A stretch of 64,000 bases of DNA from CAYXAA01 sp964462985 (GTDB taxonomy: Bacteria > Pseudomonadota > Alphaproteobacteria > Rhizobiales > Stappiaceae). Shown piece by piece: positions 1 through 8,863 of the stretch (positions are counted from its first letter, which is position 1; the number at the start of each line of letters is the position of its first letter). The stretch spans positions 51,642-115,641 of the forward strand of contig CAYXAA010000011.1 of NCBI GenBank assembly GCA_964462985.1, written 5' to 3'. A program made the translations under genes and the position numbers. The notes beneath the pieces were generated by a model, which saw only the letters and a program-made list of their open reading frames with translations, had not been told where the DNA came from and searched no databases.

Positions 1-211
1 AGAACACCAGCACCTCGCCGAAGAACACACTGAGGAAGCGCGCGTAATTGGAAAGCGTGAAAGCGGGTTGGTAGAAACCGCCTTGCACCCGCTCGAAGAA
101 CGAGACGGCGACCATGATGCCGAAAGGCACGACGAAGAACGCCGTCAGCATTGCCGCTGGATAGGCGATCGGCAGGTAATCGGACCATTTCTCCGGACGG
201 GAGCGGCGCAT
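1..211 (-). CDS. ABC transporter permease, PotB-like (partial, N-terminus only)
   Basis: This is the first about 70 residues of an inner-membrane permease; the rest lies beyond the left edge. It starts MRRSRPEKWSDYLP and has one clear hydrophobic segment at about residues 15-38, followed by the periplasmic pattern GFYQPAFTLSNYARFL, which is typical of the first permease of PotB/FbpB-type importers. Its ATG lies 3 bases after the stop of the ATPase gene, so it is the fourth visible gene of the operon aminotransferase, agmatinase, binding protein, ATPase, permease. A second permease is expected just outside the window. Substrate is inferred only from the neighbours. Confidence 0.8.
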   Translation of the reverse strand, partial: MRRSRPEKWSDYLPIAYPAAMLTAFFVVPFGIMVAVSFFERVQGGFYQPAFTLSNYARFLSVFFGEVLVF

Positions 212-214
212 CGC

Positions 215-1255
215 TCAGGTCCCGGTTTCGGCGAAGAGTACGCAGGCCGACGCTGGAATCGTCAGCCCGACCGTATCGCCGACGGCACAGCCGGGACAGC
301 TCTGGGGGCTTGCGACCGCAATGATGCGGTCATCGCCGGCGTCAAGATGGATCTCCACGCTGGCGCCCATCTCGCGAATGAAGGAAACGGTGGCGCGAAT
401 TGGCGCGGCATCACTCGGACCAATCGCGACATCTTCCGGACGAATCGAGACAATGGCACGGCCGTTGGATGGCAATCTAAGCCCCGGAATTTTTCCGCCC
501 GAAATCTCTGCGTCGGCTCCCCTACCCCGTGCCCGCAGTAGATTGGCCTGGCCGAGAAAGTCGGCGACGAACGGGTTGGCCGGTTTGCGGTACATCTCGA
601 TCGGTCGCGCCACCTGCTGGATCCGACCGTTCGACATGACGACGATCAGGTCGGACATGCTCATGGCCTCGCGCTGATCGTGGGTGACAACGATCGTGGT
701 GACGCCGAGGCGCTGCTGCAGCTGGCGAAGCTCTACCTGCATCGCTTCGCGCAGCTTGGCATCGAGCGCCGACAGCGGCTCATCGAGCAGGAAGAGCTGC
801 GGCGAGACCGCGAGGGCGCGCGCGATCGCCACGCGCTGACGCTGCCCGCCCGACAGTTGCGTGATCGCCCTGCCTTCGACGCCGGGCAGCCGCACCAGGT
901 CGAGCAGCTCGCGGACCCTGGCCTGTCGTTGCGCCGCCGGCCGCCCGCGGATTTTTAGCGGATAGGCAATGTTCTCACCGACCGTGAGATGCGGGAACAG
1001 AGCTAGGGACTGGAACACCATGCCGAAGTCGCGTTTGTGTGCTGGCCGGTCGTTAAGCCGGGCACCGTTCAGCCGGATTTCCCCGCGCGTTGGATCCTCC
1101 AGCCCTGCGATTATGCGAAGCAGCGTGGTCTTGCCGCAGCCCGACGGTCCCAGCAGGCAGATGAAGCTGCCCGCTGGCACCGACAGGTTCACGTCTTCGA
1201 CTGCCGTGACGGGGCCGAATTGCTTGCTGATGTCGATGAGTTCGAGTCCCGTCAT
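215..1255 (-). CDS. ABC transporter ATP-binding protein, PotA/FbpC family
   Basis: A 346-residue ATPase that powers the adjacent importer. Visible motifs are Walker A GPSGCGKTT (about residues 35-43), signature LSGGQRQR, Walker B LFLLDEP and the switch histidine in VVTHDQREAMS. The C-terminal third, with SIRPEDVAIG, fits the TOBE regulatory domain of the polyamine/iron/sulfate ATPases. It sits between the binding-protein gene (37-base gap) and a permease (3-base gap), so translation is probably coupled. PotA-like is a family call. The nearby ureohydrolase and aminotransferase favour a polyamine or guanidino compound over iron or thiosulfate. Confidence 0.9.
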   Translation of the reverse strand: MTGLELIDISKQFGPVTAVEDVNLSVPAGSFICLLGPSGCGKTTLLRIIAGLEDPTRGEIRLNGARLNDRPAHKRDFGMVFQSLALFPHLTVGENIAYPLKIRGRPAAQRQARVRELLDLVRLPGVEGRAITQLSGGQRQRVAIARALAVSPQLFLLDEPLSALDAKLREAMQVELRQLQQRLGVTTIVVTHDQREAMSMSDLIVVMSNGRIQQVARPIEMYRKPANPFVADFLGQANLLRARGRGADAEISGGKIPGLRLPSNGRAIVSIRPEDVAIGPSDAAPIRATVSFIREMGASVEIHLDAGDDRIIAVASPQSCPGCAVGDTVGLTIPASACVLFAETGT

Positions 1256-1292
1256 CGCCTGCCCGGCCCCGCCTTTGTCAGGACTCTACCGC

Positions 1293-2381
1293 TCACTCGA
1301 CGATCAACTCTGTCCACTTCTGGTTCAGCCAGTCTGCCTTTGACGTGTAAAGGTCGTAGCGTGGAATGATGGGAGGGATGTCCGACGACACGGCGGCGAA
1401 TTCCTCGTCGGAAAGGTCAAGCACCGCGCGTTTCAGCGTCGGTGCGGTACCCACCTTGCGCGACATCAGCGACTGGATTTCCGGCTGAGACATGAAGTCA
1501 ATGAAGATGTGCGCTTCTTCGGCCTTATCCGACGCGCGCGACAGCGCCCAGCATCCGGAATCGGAGATCCCGCCTTCCTTGGGGAAGGTCGAGCGCACCG
1601 GGAATCCGTCGGCGGCGGCAAGCCCGGTGACGTCGTGGTAGTACTGGCCCATCGGAATTTCGCCCGACTTCAATGCCTGCTCGAACTGCGCCTCGTCGCG
1701 GTACCACAGCTGCACGTTGGGCTTAACCTCGGCGAGTTTCTCCATCACCTTGAGGATGCCCTCTTCTGTATCGAGGATCTCGGTGCCGTCGAAATAGGTT
1801 GTGGCTGTCACCTCAAGCAGGAAGGAGTTCGAGACCAGTGCGAGCAGGCCGAGCTTCTCCTTGTTCGCGGGATCCCACAACGCTGCCCAGGAAGTCGGCG
1901 CCTCCGGATAGACATCGGTGTTGCTCACAAGAGTGATGTACCAGGCTACGGCGCCGACGCCAGCCACCCGACCGTCGGGGTACTTGTTGACGAATTGCGG
2001 CAGCACGTCGTCCGCGTTCTTGATCTTAGCGAGGTCGATCGGCGCCCAAAGATCCGTAGACTGGCCCTTGAGCATTGCCACCTGCGACATCATCGAGAGG
2101 TCCGCTGGCGCGGCGCCTGCACGCGCGGCCTGCTGAAGCTGGACCAACCACGCCTCTCCCGTCGGTTCGGCGATCGATTCTACGGCGATCCCCGTCGCCC
2201 GGGTAAACTCCGGGAAAATGTGCTGGTCGAAGGAATCCTTGAAGTAGCCGCCATAGACGCCGACCTTGATCGACCGGTCCTGCGCCTGGAGCAGGGTGGG
2301 AGTGGCGAGTACGGCAATTCCGGCCGCGGTGCCGGCAAGCAGCGCGCGGCGTGACAAGGCAGATTGGCTGGTATGTTTCAT
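1293..2381 (-). CDS. Periplasmic substrate-binding protein, PotD family
   Basis: A 362-residue extracellular solute-binding protein. The N-terminus MKHTSQSALSRRALLAGTAA continues into a hydrophobic stretch and an AQD cleavage region. The twin arginine before the hydrophobic core suggests Tat export, though SRRALL is only a partial Tat motif. The mature part has the IKVGVYGGYFKDSFDQHIFPEF opening and the SWAALWDPANKEKLGL block seen in PotD/PotF-like proteins. A GAGGGG-type ribosome site precedes the ATG. It lies downstream of the agmatinase gene and upstream of the ATPase. The ligand is not determinable from sequence; a cationic amine is the inference from context. Confidence 0.88.
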   Translation of the reverse strand: MKHTSQSALSRRALLAGTAAGIAVLATPTLLQAQDRSIKVGVYGGYFKDSFDQHIFPEFTRATGIAVESIAEPTGEAWLVQLQQAARAGAAPADLSMMSQVAMLKGQSTDLWAPIDLAKIKNADDVLPQFVNKYPDGRVAGVGAVAWYITLVSNTDVYPEAPTSWAALWDPANKEKLGLLALVSNSFLLEVTATTYFDGTEILDTEEGILKVMEKLAEVKPNVQLWYRDEAQFEQALKSGEIPMGQYYHDVTGLAAADGFPVRSTFPKEGGISDSGCWALSRASDKAEEAHIFIDFMSQPEIQSLMSRKVGTAPTLKRAVLDLSDEEFAAVSSDIPPIIPRYDLYTSKADWLNQKWTELIVE

Positions 2382-2474
2382 CGGTAGATCCCCTCTTTAG
2401 CATTTTCGCCGGACGACGTGCGGTCGTCCAGCACTCTTCTCTTCACGCAGTCCGCCTTTCCGGTCGGCTTGGAG

Positions 2475-3527
2475 TCAGGATTTTTTCGCAAGTCTCGGGC
2501 TGAACACCATCAGCGACAGGATCTCGAACAGCATCTGTGCGCCGGCGTGGGCCGTATTGGTTGTGGCGTCGTACTGCGGAGCGACCTCCACCACGTCGCC
2601 GCCGACAAAATCGATTCCCTTGAGCCCACGCAGGATTTCCTGCACCTCGCGTGTCATCAGTCCGCCGACTTCCGGCGTGCCAGTGCCGGGAGCGAAGGAC
2701 GGGTCGAGGCTGTCAATGTCGAACGACAGATAGACAGGTCCGTCGCCGACCTTTTCGCGTGCCAGGTCTGCAATCTTGCCGCAGCCGAGCGCCGAGACTT
2801 GCTCCGCGTGAATCACCGTCATGCCGGACACGGTTGAGAACTCCCAGAGGTAATCCGACGAACCGCGAATGCCGATCTGGATCGTGCGCTCCGGATCGAG
2901 CACGCCCTCGAGCACCGCTTGGCGGAACGGACCGCCATGGTGGAAACGGCTGCCGTCGAACGGGCCGGCCGTGTCACAATGGGCGTCGATATGGATCATC
3001 CCGACCGGGCGGTCGCGGCCGATTGCCTTGAGGATCGGCAGTGTCATCGAATGGTCGCCGCCGACTGAAAGCGGCACGACGCCGGCGGCGATGATGGTGG
3101 CGATCGTCTGCTCGATGTCCTCGTGCGAGCGTTCGAGGTCGAAACGGCTGCGGAACGGGACGTCGCCGATGTCGGCGACGGCGAGGTCCCGGGTCGGCAT
3201 GCATTTTAGCACGTGATGGAACGGTCCGACCCGCTCGATCGCCCTAAGCGCCCGCGGTCCGAAGCGGCAGCCGTTGCGATTGGTAATGCCGAGGTCCATC
3301 GGCACGCCGAGAAGGGCGACGTCGAGACCCGAGAGGTCCGGCTTGGCCCAGTCGATCGGCCGATACGGCGCATCGAGCAGCGTCGGCACTCCAGCGTAGG
3401 GGGCGACCCGCGTGCCCTTCTTGTCGAACAGACGCTCGGCGACGCCGGCAAAGACGGGGTCATAGATCGTCGCGGCGCTGTCGCCGCCGAACCTCTGGCG
3501 GAGGCTCTCAAGCTTGGCCTTATCCAT
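2475..3527 (-). CDS. speB: Agmatinase-family ureohydrolase
   Basis: A 350-residue Mn-dependent ureohydrolase that would release urea from agmatine or a related guanidino compound (guanidinobutyrate is an alternative). All metal-binding signatures are intact: GGDHS, DAHCDT and SFDIDSLDPSFAPG. The frame stays open far upstream, but the family N-terminus begins at MDKAKLESLRQRFGG, so ATG 3527 is chosen. This start overlaps the end of the aminotransferase gene by 8 bases. Position between an aminotransferase and a polyamine-type importer supports a guanidino/polyamine catabolic role; the exact substrate is uncertain because agmatinases and guanidinobutyrases share these motifs. Confidence 0.88.
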   Translation of the reverse strand: MDKAKLESLRQRFGGDSAATIYDPVFAGVAERLFDKKGTRVAPYAGVPTLLDAPYRPIDWAKPDLSGLDVALLGVPMDLGITNRNGCRFGPRALRAIERVGPFHHVLKCMPTRDLAVADIGDVPFRSRFDLERSHEDIEQTIATIIAAGVVPLSVGGDHSMTLPILKAIGRDRPVGMIHIDAHCDTAGPFDGSRFHHGGPFRQAVLEGVLDPERTIQIGIRGSSDYLWEFSTVSGMTVIHAEQVSALGCGKIADLAREKVGDGPVYLSFDIDSLDPSFAPGTGTPEVGGLMTREVQEILRGLKGIDFVGGDVVEVAPQYDATTNTAHAGAQMLFEILSLMVFSPRLAKKS

Positions 3528-4737
3528 GGTCGTTCTTTCTGTCTGATGTCGTTGCCAGGTCGACGCGGAGCGCGTCCGAGCGGGCGAAACGCGCGCCGAG
3601 CCTGGCGAGAACCGTCTCGCCGACATTGGCGAAGGCGACGCGCAGATGATCGTCCTGGCCGGGGCCGAAATAGCTGCCGGGCAAGGCAAGTACACCGCGC
3701 TCGCGGGCCAGCACCTCCGCCACCCGGCTCGCTGGGATGCCGGGAAACGGATGACGCACATAGGCGAAATACGCGCCGATCTGGTCAATGCGCCATTCAG
3801 GAGCCTCCGCGACCGCCGCCTCGAACGTCGCCGTGCGGCGGGCCAGGGCCGCCCGGGTCTCCTTCTGCCATTCGCCGAGTGCGTCCATCGCCCACGGCAG
3901 CACAATCTGGGGAACTCGCGGGGCGCAGATCTGAACGCAATCGAGCACTTTGCCGATGTTGGCAAGCACGTTAGGCGCCGCAGTCACGGCACCGATGCGG
4001 TGGCCAGGAATCGCATAGGATTTGGAGAAACTGTAGAGGCTGATCAGCGTATCGGCCCAGCCCGGAGTGTTGAACAGGGCATGCGGGCGGCGGCTACCTT
4101 CGGGCAAAAAGTCGCGGTACGTCTCATCGATGATCAGCCAGAGGTCGTTTTCGGCGGCAAGGCGGAAGAATGCTTCGACCACGGGTGGCGGATAGACGGC
4201 GCCGGTCGGATTGTTCGGCGTTACCAGGACGATGGCGCGCAGTCGGTCGTCGATCAGAGCGGCCGCAGCCGCGGCGTCCGGCACGAACCCCGCCTCTGCA
4301 GAAAGCGACAGCGGCCGGGCTTCGATGCCAAGCATATCGAGCGTCATCTTGTGGTTGAAGTACCACGGCGCCGGCAACAGCACGGCGTCGCCAGCTTTGG
4401 CGATGGCCATCATCGTTACGAAGAAGGCCTGGTTGCAGCCGGCGGTAATCGCGATCTCGTCCGGACGGATCGGGGCGCCGTAGCGCGCCGACACGTCCGC
4501 TGCGTAGCGCTGGCGCAGCGCGCTGTCACCAAGAATGTCGCCGTAGCGGGTTGCTTCGGCTGATGCCGCTGCGTCGCCGAGCTGATCCAGAAACGCTGGC
4601 GGCGGCGCATCACCGGGCACGGCCTGGCTCAGGTCGACCATCGGCCCGCAGGCGCCCGAATAGGTTCTGAGCCACCCCTGGGCCTCGGGAATTGGCGGCG
4701 TCGCCGTATCGATCAGATGCGGGTTGAGGGCCGCCAT
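3520..4737 (-). CDS. PLP-dependent aminotransferase, class I/II fold type I
   Basis: A 405-residue aspartate-aminotransferase-fold enzyme. The PLP lysine is in SLYSFSKSYAIPGHRIG, with NPTGAVYPP, the DETYRDF aspartate and the C-terminal DDHLRVAFAN arginine region also visible. Two in-frame ATGs are 12 bases apart; the second (MAALNPHL) has a GGAG six bases upstream and is preferred. It is the first gene of the minus-strand operon with the ureohydrolase and importer and is transcribed divergently from a LysR gene. Inference: it transaminates an imported amine-derived amino acid or a product of the ureohydrolase step. The specific donor is unknown. Confidence 0.85.
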   Translation of the reverse strand: MAALNPHLIDTATPPIPEAQGWLRTYSGACGPMVDLSQAVPGDAPPPAFLDQLGDAAASAEATRYGDILGDSALRQRYAADVSARYGAPIRPDEIAITAGCNQAFFVTMMAIAKAGDAVLLPAPWYFNHKMTLDMLGIEARPLSLSAEAGFVPDAAAAAALIDDRLRAIVLVTPNNPTGAVYPPPVVEAFFRLAAENDLWLIIDETYRDFLPEGSRRPHALFNTPGWADTLISLYSFSKSYAIPGHRIGAVTAAPNVLANIGKVLDCVQICAPRVPQIVLPWAMDALGEWQKETRAALARRTATFEAAVAEAPEWRIDQIGAYFAYVRHPFPGIPASRVAEVLARERGVLALPGSYFGPGQDDHLRVAFANVGETVLARLGARFARSDALRVDLATTSDRKNDHG

Positions 4738-4794
4738 CACCTTCTCCATCGCTGCAGCCAGAAGGGTAATCTGCCGGCGGGCTCGTCATCTGCC

Positions 4795-4842
4795 CATATG
4801 ATGGCCCTGCGCAGGATTTCATCATATCGCCGCCATGGCGGC
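4795..4842. promoter_or_regulatory. Divergent control region with two dyads (candidate LysR site)
   Basis: The 166 bases between the aminotransferase start and the LysR start contain CATATGATG (4795-4803) facing CATCATATC (4820-4828), an 8 of 9 inverted match, and directly after it a perfect 14-base palindrome GCCGCCATGGCGGC (4829-4842). A LysR regulator divergent from its target operon usually binds here. Which dyad is used is not known. Confidence 0.45.
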
Positions 4843-4903
4843 TTGAAGAATAGCAATGTTTCAAAGAATACTTTTACGAATATCAAATTGAATCGGAGTC
4901 GCC

Positions 4904-5806
4904 ATGAGGCCGTCAGGCAGCGACCTTCGCCTGTTGCAAGTGTTCGACGCCGTGGTCCGCCACGGCGGCTTTGCGGCGGCGGAGGCCGAACTCAACCTCA
5001 GTCCGTCGACGATCAGCAACCATATGACGGCCCTCGAGCAGAGGCTCGGCGTCACCCTATGCCAACGCGGCCGCCGCGGCTTCCGGCTCACCGAGCAAGG
5101 CCGTGCGGTCCATGAGGCGGCGTGCCGGCTGGAATCCGCACTGCAGGACTTTTCCGCTGACGTCGGCGCGCTGCGCGGCCAGCTCAGCGGCGAGCTTCGA
5201 CTCGGCGTACTCGACGCCGTAGCCGAGGACCCGAACAATCGCCTGCCACAGGCGATCGCTGCCTTCCGTACCCGGGCCGAACAGGTGCGGCTCGTGATCA
5301 CGCAGGAGCGGCCACAGGATCTGCAGCAGATGGTGCGTGACGGAATTTACCACTGCGGCATCGGTGTTGCGATCAACCGTGTCGCGGGTCTCGACGAGCG
5401 GCCGCTGTACGACGAGCGCCACGGGCTGTACTGCGGGCGCGGTCACCCGCTGTTCGACGTGCAGGACGCGGCGATCACGTCGGCAGACATCGACGCCTCG
5501 CCCTTCGTTCAGCGCGGTTATTGGCGCGACGAAGAGGCGCGGCGCCACGCGCTCGGCCGCGCCGAGGCGACGGTCTATCAGATCGAACCGCAGCTGATGC
5601 TGCTTCGATCGGGCCATTACATTGGCTTCCTGCCCTGCCCCTATGCCGCGCGCTGGGTCGAGGCGGGAGACCTGCGGCAACTGGTGCCGGACCGTTACGG
5701 CTACACCGCACATTTTCGCCTCTTCACCGTACGCGACACCGGCCCTAGCGAGGTGGTGAAAGCCTTTATCCAGGCGGCGACGGAGGCCTGGGCCGCCGAC
5801 ATCTGA
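4904..5806 (+). CDS. LysR-family transcriptional regulator
   Basis: A 300-residue regulator with an N-terminal winged helix-turn-helix (LRLLQVFDAVVRHGGFAAAEAELNLSPSTIS begins near residue 8; quoted in part: AAAEAELNLSPSTISNH) and a C-terminal LysR effector-binding domain. GGAG lies 6 bases before the ATG. It is divergent from the aminotransferase/agmatinase/ABC operon and is the obvious candidate regulator of it, responding to an intermediate of that pathway. It ends 3 bases before the converging PIG-L deacetylase gene, so there is no room for a terminator. Confidence 0.9.
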   Translation: MRPSGSDLRLLQVFDAVVRHGGFAAAEAELNLSPSTISNHMTALEQRLGVTLCQRGRRGFRLTEQGRAVHEAACRLESALQDFSADVGALRGQLSGELRLGVLDAVAEDPNNRLPQAIAAFRTRAEQVRLVITQERPQDLQQMVRDGIYHCGIGVAINRVAGLDERPLYDERHGLYCGRGHPLFDVQDAAITSADIDASPFVQRGYWRDEEARRHALGRAEATVYQIEPQLMLLRSGHYIGFLPCPYAARWVEAGDLRQLVPDRYGYTAHFRLFTVRDTGPSEVVKAFIQAATEAWAADI

Positions 5807-5809
5807 TCA

Positions 5810-6502
5810 TCACGGCTGTTGCGGCTGTGACCGGTCGAACACTGGGCGCAGCGCAGGCGCCGGCGGCAGCAGATCGCGGATGTCGGCGAAGGGATAAATC
5901 GGCTCGAACCGGAGCGCCTCAGCGTATGTTCCGGCGCCGCTGCCAGACTGGCGCGCCCGGAATTCGTTTTGGAGCGTGACCCTTTCGATGAAGCGCTCCG
6001 GGTCTTGCGAGACGTGACAGCGGATCGCCTTCAGTTTCTGCGGGAACGAGGCGGTGATGTCGACCATATGGGTCGGCAGGAAGCCGACACCCATGATGGT
6101 GTCGCACCAGGCGACAGGCGCGGCAAAGCTCGCCGCCAGCGAAACGGCGGCCGACAGCGCGCGATGGTCGCCGTGATAGTCATTTGGTGCATGAGTTAGA
6201 ATGAGGCTCGGCCGGGCATCGGCAATTAGCGCCTTGAGCGTCTCGACCAGCGGTCGCTCACAGACCAGCGTCCCGTCCGGGAAGTCGAGGAACCGCGGCT
6301 CGGTATCGAGGAAGCATGCGGCAGCGATCGCCTCGGCCCGCCGGATCTCGCGCAACCGCACCGGATCTTTCCGGCCGCCGCGCGAACCGTCCGTGGCTAT
6401 GGCAAGCACCAGCTCGGCGCCGCCGCGCCGGGCGGTATCCAGCGTTCCGAACAAGGAGATCTCGATATCGTCAGGATGGGCCCCGATCGCTAGAATACGC
6501 AT
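5810..6502 (-). CDS. PIG-L/LmbE-family N-deacetylase
   Basis: A 230-residue zinc-dependent amide hydrolase of the PIG-L family, whose members remove acyl groups from N-acylated sugars. The metal motif GAHPDDIE is at residues 7-14 and the downstream NDYHGDHRA supplies the second histidine. It has no signal peptide and so is cytoplasmic. It is the last gene of the LacI-controlled sugar operon, four bases after the glycosidase, so it probably acts on an N-acetylated sugar or conjugate released after import. It could instead be an unrelated amidase of the same fold. The substrate is not predictable from sequence. Confidence 0.85.
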   Translation of the reverse strand: MRILAIGAHPDDIEISLFGTLDTARRGGAELVLAIATDGSRGGRKDPVRLREIRRAEAIAAACFLDTEPRFLDFPDGTLVCERPLVETLKALIADARPSLILTHAPNDYHGDHRALSAAVSLAASFAAPVAWCDTIMGVGFLPTHMVDITASFPQKLKAIRCHVSQDPERFIERVTLQNEFRARQSGSGAGTYAEALRFEPIYPFADIRDLLPPAPALRPVFDRSQPQQP

Positions 6503-6506
6503 CGGT

Positions 6507-7781
6507 TCACATCCCGCGCAGGAACTCGATCACCATGGCCGCTGTCCAGGTGAAGCGACCGCCGCCGCAGGCCTCACCCGTCATCGGGTCGTAATACTCT
6601 GCAAAGCCACTCTCAGCGATCAAATCAAGGCTGGAGCGGGCGATCGCGGCCGAGACATCTGCCTCGCCAGCACGCGCGAGCCCGTCGGCGATCATGTAGT
6701 TAACGACAAGCCAGGTCGGTCCACGCCAATAGCGTTTGGCGTCAAAGCGCGGGTCCGCCGGATCATGGCTTGGGACGATATGGCGGCAGCGTCCGGCGAG
6801 GTCGCGGATTCGCGCCGCAATCATCTGCGCCCTGCCCTGAGGGATCGGGGCAAAAACGGCAAGCAGCCCACCGACCGAAGCGCTGTCTACAAGGTCGCCG
6901 GTTGTGCGATCGAGGCTGAGATATTGGCCATGTGTGACGCTCCACAGCCGTTCGAGCGCCTGGATGCCCTTCTCCGCACGAGCCCGGTTGGCCGCTGCGA
7001 TCTCAGGCTCGTCAAGCCGTTCGGCCAGATCGGCAAGGTCGGCGCAGGAGCGGAACAGGATGGCGTTGAGGCCGGGATCGACGACGCGGAACGGCGAGGC
7101 CTCATGCAGTCTGGTGTTGTCCCACTTCAGGCGGCGAAAATGTTCGACCAGCCAGAGGTAGCGGTCGTACTGCGCCTTGGTCGGCCGATGTGAGGCGTCG
7201 GCGTGCTTCAGGTCGCGCCGTTCGTAGGGTGCGATCCCCTCCGTCGGCACCCGCTCAAATGCGGCGTCCCAGTCGACCGAATTGTCGCGGCCTGATTCCC
7301 AGGGATGGATGATTGCCACTAGCCCTTCGCCGCTCGGATCGCGTGCCTCGAAGAACCAGCGATGCCAGCGGTCCACCGCACGAAGCAGCGCCTTGGCGCG
7401 AACGATGGTTGCCTCGCTGACGCTACGATCGAGGATCCGTTTCAAGGCGAAGCCGGCAACTGGTGGCTGGGTGATGCCGGAGGTCGGAACCGGCCGCCCC
7501 GTGGCCCAGACCTCTGGACCGGGAAAATAGCCGTCGTCAGCGACGTGGAAGACGATGTGCGGCACCATGCCGTCCGGCCACTGGTGAGCGAACAGCGTTT
7601 CAATCTCAGTGAGCGCCCGGTTTTCATCGACATGGGCCTGCCCGATCGCGGTCAGGCAGGAGTCCCAGTTCCACTGGAACGGATAGAGACCTCGGGTGGG
7701 TACCGTGTAGGTGCCGCGGTCGTTCTCGCGCAGGATCTCTGTAGCGCGTTCGAATGCGGCGGGCAGATCGATAGTGGTCAT
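6507..7781 (-). CDS. GH63/MGH1-like glycoside hydrolase
   Basis: A 424-residue inverting alpha-glycosidase-type (alpha/alpha)6-barrel protein. Recognisable family blocks are YPFQWNWDSCL (about residues 33-43), HPWESGRDNSVDWD carrying the presumed acid aspartate, YWRGPTWLVVNY, and near the C-terminus AEYYDPMTGEACGGG carrying the presumed base glutamate. These match mannosyl/glucosylglycerate hydrolases and the GH63 branch. There is no signal peptide, so it works on an imported substrate. It sits between the CUT1 ATPase (14 bases) and the PIG-L deacetylase (4 bases). Trehalase-like annotations are possible, but the WESGxDNS motif fits GH63/MGH1 better. Confidence 0.83.
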   Translation of the reverse strand: MTTIDLPAAFERATEILRENDRGTYTVPTRGLYPFQWNWDSCLTAIGQAHVDENRALTEIETLFAHQWPDGMVPHIVFHVADDGYFPGPEVWATGRPVPTSGITQPPVAGFALKRILDRSVSEATIVRAKALLRAVDRWHRWFFEARDPSGEGLVAIIHPWESGRDNSVDWDAAFERVPTEGIAPYERRDLKHADASHRPTKAQYDRYLWLVEHFRRLKWDNTRLHEASPFRVVDPGLNAILFRSCADLADLAERLDEPEIAAANRARAEKGIQALERLWSVTHGQYLSLDRTTGDLVDSASVGGLLAVFAPIPQGRAQMIAARIRDLAGRCRHIVPSHDPADPRFDAKRYWRGPTWLVVNYMIADGLARAGEADVSAAIARSSLDLIAESGFAEYYDPMTGEACGGGRFTWTAAMVIEFLRGM

Positions 7782-7795
7782 GAACGGGTCCGGTG

Positions 7796-8845
7796 TCAGG
7801 CCGCCTTCAGGGCGGCGGTGGTCTCGGGATCGAACCAGCGGATGCGGTCCGGATGGGGCTTGAGCTTGAGCCGGTCTCCGGGGGCCACTTCCGTGGCGCT
7901 GTCGAGCACGGCCCTGAACAGTGCGCCGTCGAGCGTTCCGGTGACGAGCACATGGGCGCCGAGCGGTTCGACCACCTTGACGAGGAGCTCGAAACCATTG
8001 TCGGCGAGCGCCACATCTTCCGGCCGGACAGCGAACTCGATCGCATCCCTGACGCTAGTCGGGCCATTGAGGATCTGGCCTGCCACGTTCCACTTGCCGT
8101 TCCCGACCGAACGTGCGGTTAGAAAATTCATGGGTGGATTGCCGATGAAGCTGCCGACGAAGCGAGCAGCCGGATCGCGGTACACTTCGATCGGGCCTGC
8201 CGCTTGCACGATCTCGCCCTTGTGCATCACCGCAATCCGGTCGGCGAGGCTCATGGCTTCGACTTGGTCATGGGTGACGTAGATCGTCGTTGTTCTGCTC
8301 TCGGCGAGCACGCCTTTCAGCTCGGCCCGCATCTCGAGCCTGAGCAGGGCGTCGAGATTGGAAAGCGGTTCGTCCATCAGGATCACGTCCGGCTCCATGG
8401 CGAGGGCCCGTGCCACCGCCACACGCTGACGCTGACCGCCCGATAGCTGTCCGGAATAGCGCTTCAGCAGCTGACCGATATGCATGAGCTCGGCGGTGCG
8501 GTTCACGCGGCGGTCAATCTCCGCCTGCGGCAGCTTGGCCATGCGCAGGCCGAAGGCGATGTTCTCGAAAACGGTGAGGTGGGGGAACACCGCATAGTTC
8601 TGGAACACCATGGCGATGCCACGCTTGCGCGGCGGGAGATGGTCGACGCGCCGATCCCCGATCCAGACTTCTCCTTCGCTCGGGGTCTCCAAACCCGCGA
8701 TGATGCGCAGCAGCGTGGTCTTGCCGCAGCCGGATGCGCCCAGCAGCACCATGAACTCACGGTCAGCGATCGTAAGGTCTACGGAACTCAGCGCAATCAC
8801 CGAACCAAACCGTTTCGCCACGTTCTTGATCTCGATGTCAGCCAT
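7796..8845 (-). CDS. Sugar ABC transporter ATP-binding protein, UgpC/MsmK-like
   Basis: A 349-residue CUT1-family ATPase. It has Walker A GASGCGKTT, signature LSGGQRQR, Walker B VILMDEPLSNLDA and the histidine switch VTHDQVEAMSLADR. The VAVFPHLTVFENIAFGL-type Q-loop region and the C-terminal FAVRPEDVAL OB/TOBE region match MalK/UgpC/MsmK. It energises the two permeases immediately upstream in the operon. Its start lies 18 bases after the MalG-like permease gene stop. Confidence 0.92.
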   Translation of the reverse strand: MADIEIKNVAKRFGSVIALSSVDLTIADREFMVLLGASGCGKTTLLRIIAGLETPSEGEVWIGDRRVDHLPPRKRGIAMVFQNYAVFPHLTVFENIAFGLRMAKLPQAEIDRRVNRTAELMHIGQLLKRYSGQLSGGQRQRVAVARALAMEPDVILMDEPLSNLDALLRLEMRAELKGVLAESRTTTIYVTHDQVEAMSLADRIAVMHKGEIVQAAGPIEVYRDPAARFVGSFIGNPPMNFLTARSVGNGKWNVAGQILNGPTSVRDAIEFAVRPEDVALADNGFELLVKVVEPLGAHVLVTGTLDGALFRAVLDSATEVAPGDRLKLKPHPDRIRWFDPETTAALKAA

Positions 8846-8863
8846 GCGTCTTCCCCAGGATGC

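Noticed and set aside
2475..3965. A 496-residue frame extending the ureohydrolase upstream
   Set aside because: The first 146 residues are Arg/Pro-rich antisense-type sequence from the aminotransferase gene; the family N-terminus begins at MDKAKLESL (3527).
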